Translations under genes and position numbers: made by a program | In this document: in pieces, positions 60,790 through 64,000 of the stretch | Layout of the letters: the number at the start of each line of letters is the position of its first letter | Position numbering within the stretch: position 1 is the stretch's first letter | NCBI GenBank assembly: GCA_033807775.1 | Contig: JAWVWS010001045.1 | Coordinates: 1 to 64,000, forward strand | DNA: 64,000 nucleotides | Reading direction: 5' to 3' | DNA from: Saussurea involucrata | Taxonomy: Eukaryota; Streptophyta; Magnoliopsida; Asterales; Asteraceae | Notes under the pieces: generated by a model | What the model was told of the DNA's origin: nothing | The model's database searches: none | Seen by the model: only the letters and a program-made list of their open reading frames with translations

Positions 60790-62485
60790 TTAGACGATTA
60801 GATTCCTAAGAAATAGTAGTACGTTTTTAAGTTAGATGTCAAATCTTAATTTGTTCTCTAAGTATGGGTAAATCGTCAAAACGCTTGTAGGACGGAAGCT
60901 GTAACTTTTCAAAGTTGTTTTCTACTAAAAACTAGGGGTGAGCATCGGTCGGGTCGGGTCGGGCCGAAAAACCCCCATCCCGATCGGGTTTGGGTGGACA
61001 AAACAGGCCCCGAAACCCTTCCTAAGTAAAGTTCGAGTTTCGTACTTTGGGTCTAATCGGTTTTCGGGTTTATCGGGTCGGGTTCATCGGGTTTCGGACT
61101 TAGATCTAAGCATAAAGTTCTGTTTGTTGAAAATCCGTATAAAATCACTCACTCATTGGTCTGATTGAGGTGTATAATATATCGATGGAAAGCTATCTGT
61201 GTCTAGAACAACTTTCTAGTTTACAACGAGATCTAATTGCGACTTTAAGGGGCTCGAAATAATGTATTTCCAAAACTGGTCATGTTAAAACGGGTTATGC
61301 GCACTGTTTTTGTAAAATTCATATAAAATTGGTCATTAATCCAAAAAATATGCATTTTAGACGATTAGATACATAAGAAATAGTAGTACGTTTTTAATTT
61401 AGATGTCAAATCTTAATTTGTTCTCTAAGTATGGGTAAATCGTCAAAACGCTTGTAGGACGGAAGCTGTAACTTTTCAAAGTTGTTTTCTACTAAAAACT
61501 AGGGGTGAGCGTCGGGTCGGGTCGGGCCGAAAAACCCCCATCCCGATCGTGTTTTGGGTGGAAAAAACAGGCCCCGAAACCCTTCCTAAGTAAAGTTCGA
61601 GTTTCGTACTTTGGGTCTAATCGGTTTTCGGGTTCATCGGGTCGGGTTCATCGGGTTTCGGACTTAGATCTAAGCATAAAGTTATGTTTGTTGAAAATCC
61701 GTATAAAATCACTCACTCATTGGTCTGATTGAGGTGTATAATATTTCGATGGAAAGCTCTCTATGTCTAGAACAACTTTCTAGTTTACAACGAGATCTAA
61801 TTGCGACTTTTAGGGGCTCGAAATAATGTATTTCCAAAACTGGTCATGTTAAAACGGGTTTTGCGCACTGTTTTTGTAAAATTCATATAAAATTGGTCAT
61901 TGATCCAAAAAATATGCATTTTAGACGATTAGATCCCTAAGAGTAGTACGTTTTTAATTTAGATGTCAAATCTTAATTTGTTCTCTAAGTATGGGTAAAT
62001 CGTCAAAACGCTTGTAGGACGGAAGCTGTAACTTTTCAAAGTTGTTTTCTACTAAAAACTAGGGGTGAGCATCGGTCGGGTCAGGTCGGGCCGAAAAACC
62101 CCCATCCCGATCGGGTTTTGGGTGGACAAAACAGGCCCCGAAACCCTTCCTAAGTAAAGTTCGAGTTTCGGACTTTGGGTCTAATCGGTTTTCAGGTTCA
62201 TCGGGTCGGGTTCATCGGGTTTCGGACTTAGATCTAAGCATAAAGTTCTGTTTGTTGAAAAATCCGTATAAAATCACTCACTCATTGGTCTGATTGAGGT
62301 GTATAATATACCGATGGAAAGCTCTCTGTGTCTAGAACAACTTTCTAGTTTACAACGAGATCTAATTGCGACTTTAAGGGGCTCGAAATAATGTATTTCC
62401 AAAACTGGTCATGTTAAAACAGGTTTTGCGCACTGTTTTTGTAAAATTCATATAAAATTGGTCATTGATCCAAAAAATATGCATT
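60790..62485 (+). repeat. Terminal trimeric higher-order unit, copy 1
   Basis: Monomers at 60790 (TTTAAGTTAG, GGGTTTGGGTGG, AGCTATCTG), 61357 (GATACATAAG, ATCGTGTTTT, AGTTATGTTTG, ATATTTCGATGG, ACTTTTAGGGG) and 61921 (GATCCCTAAGAGTAG, GGGTCAGGTC, TTTTCAGG). All recur from 62486 with period 1,696 bp. Confidence 0.88.
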
Positions 62486-64000
62486 TTAGACGATTAGATT
62501 CCTAAGAAATAGTAGTACGTTTTTAAGTTAGATGTCAAATCTTAATTTGTTCTCTAAGTATGGGTAAATCGTCAAAACGCTTGTAGGACGGAAGCTGTAA
62601 CTTTTCAAAGTTGTTTTCTACTAAAAACTAGGGGTGAGCATCGGTCGGGTCGGGTCGGGCGGAAAAACCCCCATCCCGATCGGGTTTGGGTGGACAAAAC
62701 AGGCCCCGAAACCCTTCCTAAGTAAAGTTCGAGTTTCGTACTTTGGGTCTAATCGGTTTTCGGGTTTATCGGGTCGGGTTCATCGGGTTTCGGACTTAGA
62801 TCTAAGCATAAAGTTCTGTTTGTTGAAAATCCGTATAAAATCACTCACTCATTGGTCTGATTGAGGTGTATAATATATCGATGGAAAGCTATCTGTGTCT
62901 AGAACAACTTTCTAGTTTACAACGAGATCTAATTGCGACTTTAAGGGGCTCGAAATAATGTATTTCCAAAACTGGTCATGTTAAAACGGGTTATGCGCAC
63001 TGTTTTTGTAAAATTCATATAAAATTGGTCATTAATCCAAAAAATATGCATTTTAGACGATTAGATACATAAGAAATAGTAGTACGTTTTTAATTTAGAT
63101 GTCAAATCTTAATTTGTTCTCTAAGTATGGGTAAATCGTCAAAACGCTTGTAGGACGGAAGCTGTAACTTTTCAAAGTTGTTTTCTACTAAAAACTAGGG
63201 GTGAGCATCGGTCGGGTCGGGTCGGGCCGAAAAACCCCCATCCCGATCGTGTTTTGGGTGGACAAAACAGGCCCCGAAACCCTTCCTAAGTAAAGTTCGA
63301 GTTTCGTACTTTGGGTCTAATCGGTTTTCGGGTTCATCGGGTCGGGTTCATCGGGTTTCGGACTTAGATCTAAGCATAAAGTTATGTTTGTTGAAAATCC
63401 GTATAAAATCACTCACTCATTGGTCTGATTGAGGTGTATAATATTTCGATGGAAAGCTCTCTATGTCTAGAACAACTTTCTAGTTTACAACGAGATCTAA
63501 TTGCGACTTTTAGGGGCTCGAAATAATGTATTTCCAAAACTGGTCATGTTAAAACGGGTTTTGCGCACTGTTTTTGTAAAATTCATATAAAATTGGTCAT
63601 TGATCCAAAAAATATGCATTTTAGACGATTAGATCCCTAAGAGTAGTACGTTTTTAATTTAGATGTCAAATCTTAATTTGTTCTCTAAGTATGGGTAAAT
63701 CGTCAAAACGCTTGTAGGACGGAAGCTGTAACTTTTCAAAGTTGTTTTCTACTAAAAACTAGGGGTGAGCATCGGTCGGGTCAGGTCGGGCCGAAAAACC
63801 CCCATCCCGATCGGGTTTTGGGTGGACAAAACAGGCCCCGAAACCCTTCCTAAGTAAAGTTCGAGTTTCGGACTTTGGGTCTAATCGGTTTTCAGGTTCA
63901 TCGGGTCGGGTTCATCGGGTTTCGGACTTAGATCTAAGCATAAAGTTCTGTTTGTTGAAAAATCCGTATAAAATCACTCATTCATTGGTCTGATTGAGGT
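62486..64000 (+). repeat. Terminal trimeric higher-order unit, copy 2 (truncated by window end)
   Basis: Monomers at 62486, 63053 and 63621 (cut at 64000) repeat the ordered markers of 60790-62485 with very few differences, so this duplication is among the youngest in the window. Confidence 0.88.

Larger units (their letters stand above)
21977..64000 (+). repeat. 569-bp satellite array, right part (~74 monomers)
   Basis: Continuation of the same array in the same orientation and phase. After the tail of the interrupted monomer, copies start at 22166, 22735, 23304, 23873, 24442, 25011, 25580, 26134, 26703, 27272, 27841, 28412, 28967, 29536, 30105, 30674, 31243, 31812, 32381, 32952, 33507, 34076, 34645, 35214, 35769, 36337, 36906, 37475, 38044, 38613, 39182, 39751, 40320, 40889, 41458, 42027, 42596, 43165, 43734, 44303, 44872, 45441, 46010, 46579, 47148, 47717, 48286, 48855, 49409, 49978, 50547, 51116, 51684, 52252, 52820, 53389, 53958, 54527, 55096, 55665, 56232, 56815, 57382, 57949, 58518, 59087, 59654, 60221, 60790, 61357, 61921, 62486, 63053 and 63621 (partial). 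No gene, inversion or second insertion was seen anywhere in this 42 kb. Confidence 0.97.

Noticed and set aside
1..64000. Ribosomal DNA intergenic spacer
   Set aside because: Spacers can hold repeats of this size, but no 18S, 5.8S, 26S or 5S sequence occurs anywhere in 64 kb.

Overview
The window is plant nuclear heterochromatin. Two things fill it: (1) a head-to-tail satellite array with a basic period of 569 bp (about 104 monomers, all in the same orientation, running off both ends), and (2) one young LTR retrotransposon of 5,169 bp (16808-21976) inserted in a single monomer. I see no host protein gene, rRNA, tRNA or CRISPR array. A flowering plant is suggested by the Copia-type Gag (UBN2 family plus a CCHC knuckle), the TGGTATCAGAGC primer-binding site typical of plant LTR elements, the repeated GGGGGAG polypurine tracts seen in Sireviruses, and the long-monomer satellite with higher-order structure. 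The species cannot be told from the sequence.

Satellite (1-16807 and 21977-64000). Each monomer, counted here from the conserved TTAGACGATTA, has an AT-rich start (~140 bp), a GC-rich core (~180 bp of GGGTC/GGGTTCATC tracts, a CCCGATCGGG palindrome and a predicted four-tract G-quadruplex), and an AT-rich tail (~250 bp) with a CTTAGATCTAAG palindrome and a CTAGAA/TTCTAG dyad. Most monomers are exactly 569 bp. Variants of 551, 554-555, 559, 564-568, 570-571 and 583 bp come from small indels, most of them in the GC-rich core. Shared variants show local higher-order repeats (HORs) that change along the array: trimers at 9.6-15.9 kb, a duplicated six-monomer block at 27.8-35.8 kb, a 5-mer switching to a 6-mer at 38.0-49.4 kb (order ABCDE-ABC-DEFGHI-DEFGHI), a 4-mer at 56.2-60.8 kb and a trimer from 60.8 kb to the end.

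Retrotransposon (16808-21976). Two 1,210-bp LTRs (TGTT...AACA) differ at only two sites and are flanked by a 5-bp target duplication, AGGTG. Inside are, in order: the primer-binding site, one intact 630-codon Gag ORF, an 11-unit 26-bp minisatellite, and five GGGGGAG tracts, the last abutting the 3' LTR. There is no protease, integrase, reverse transcriptase or RNase H. It is therefore a gag-only, non-autonomous Copia element of probable Sirevirus descent that would need Pol from a relative. Each LTR holds eight copies of GGTATACCGCG just upstream of a TATA box.

Most short open frames in the window lie in satellite monomers or LTRs, many open only from GTG or TTG, and are not treated as genes. 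The most noteworthy items are the gag-only element with its repeated cis motifs and the nested HOR mosaic of an unfamiliar 569-bp satellite.
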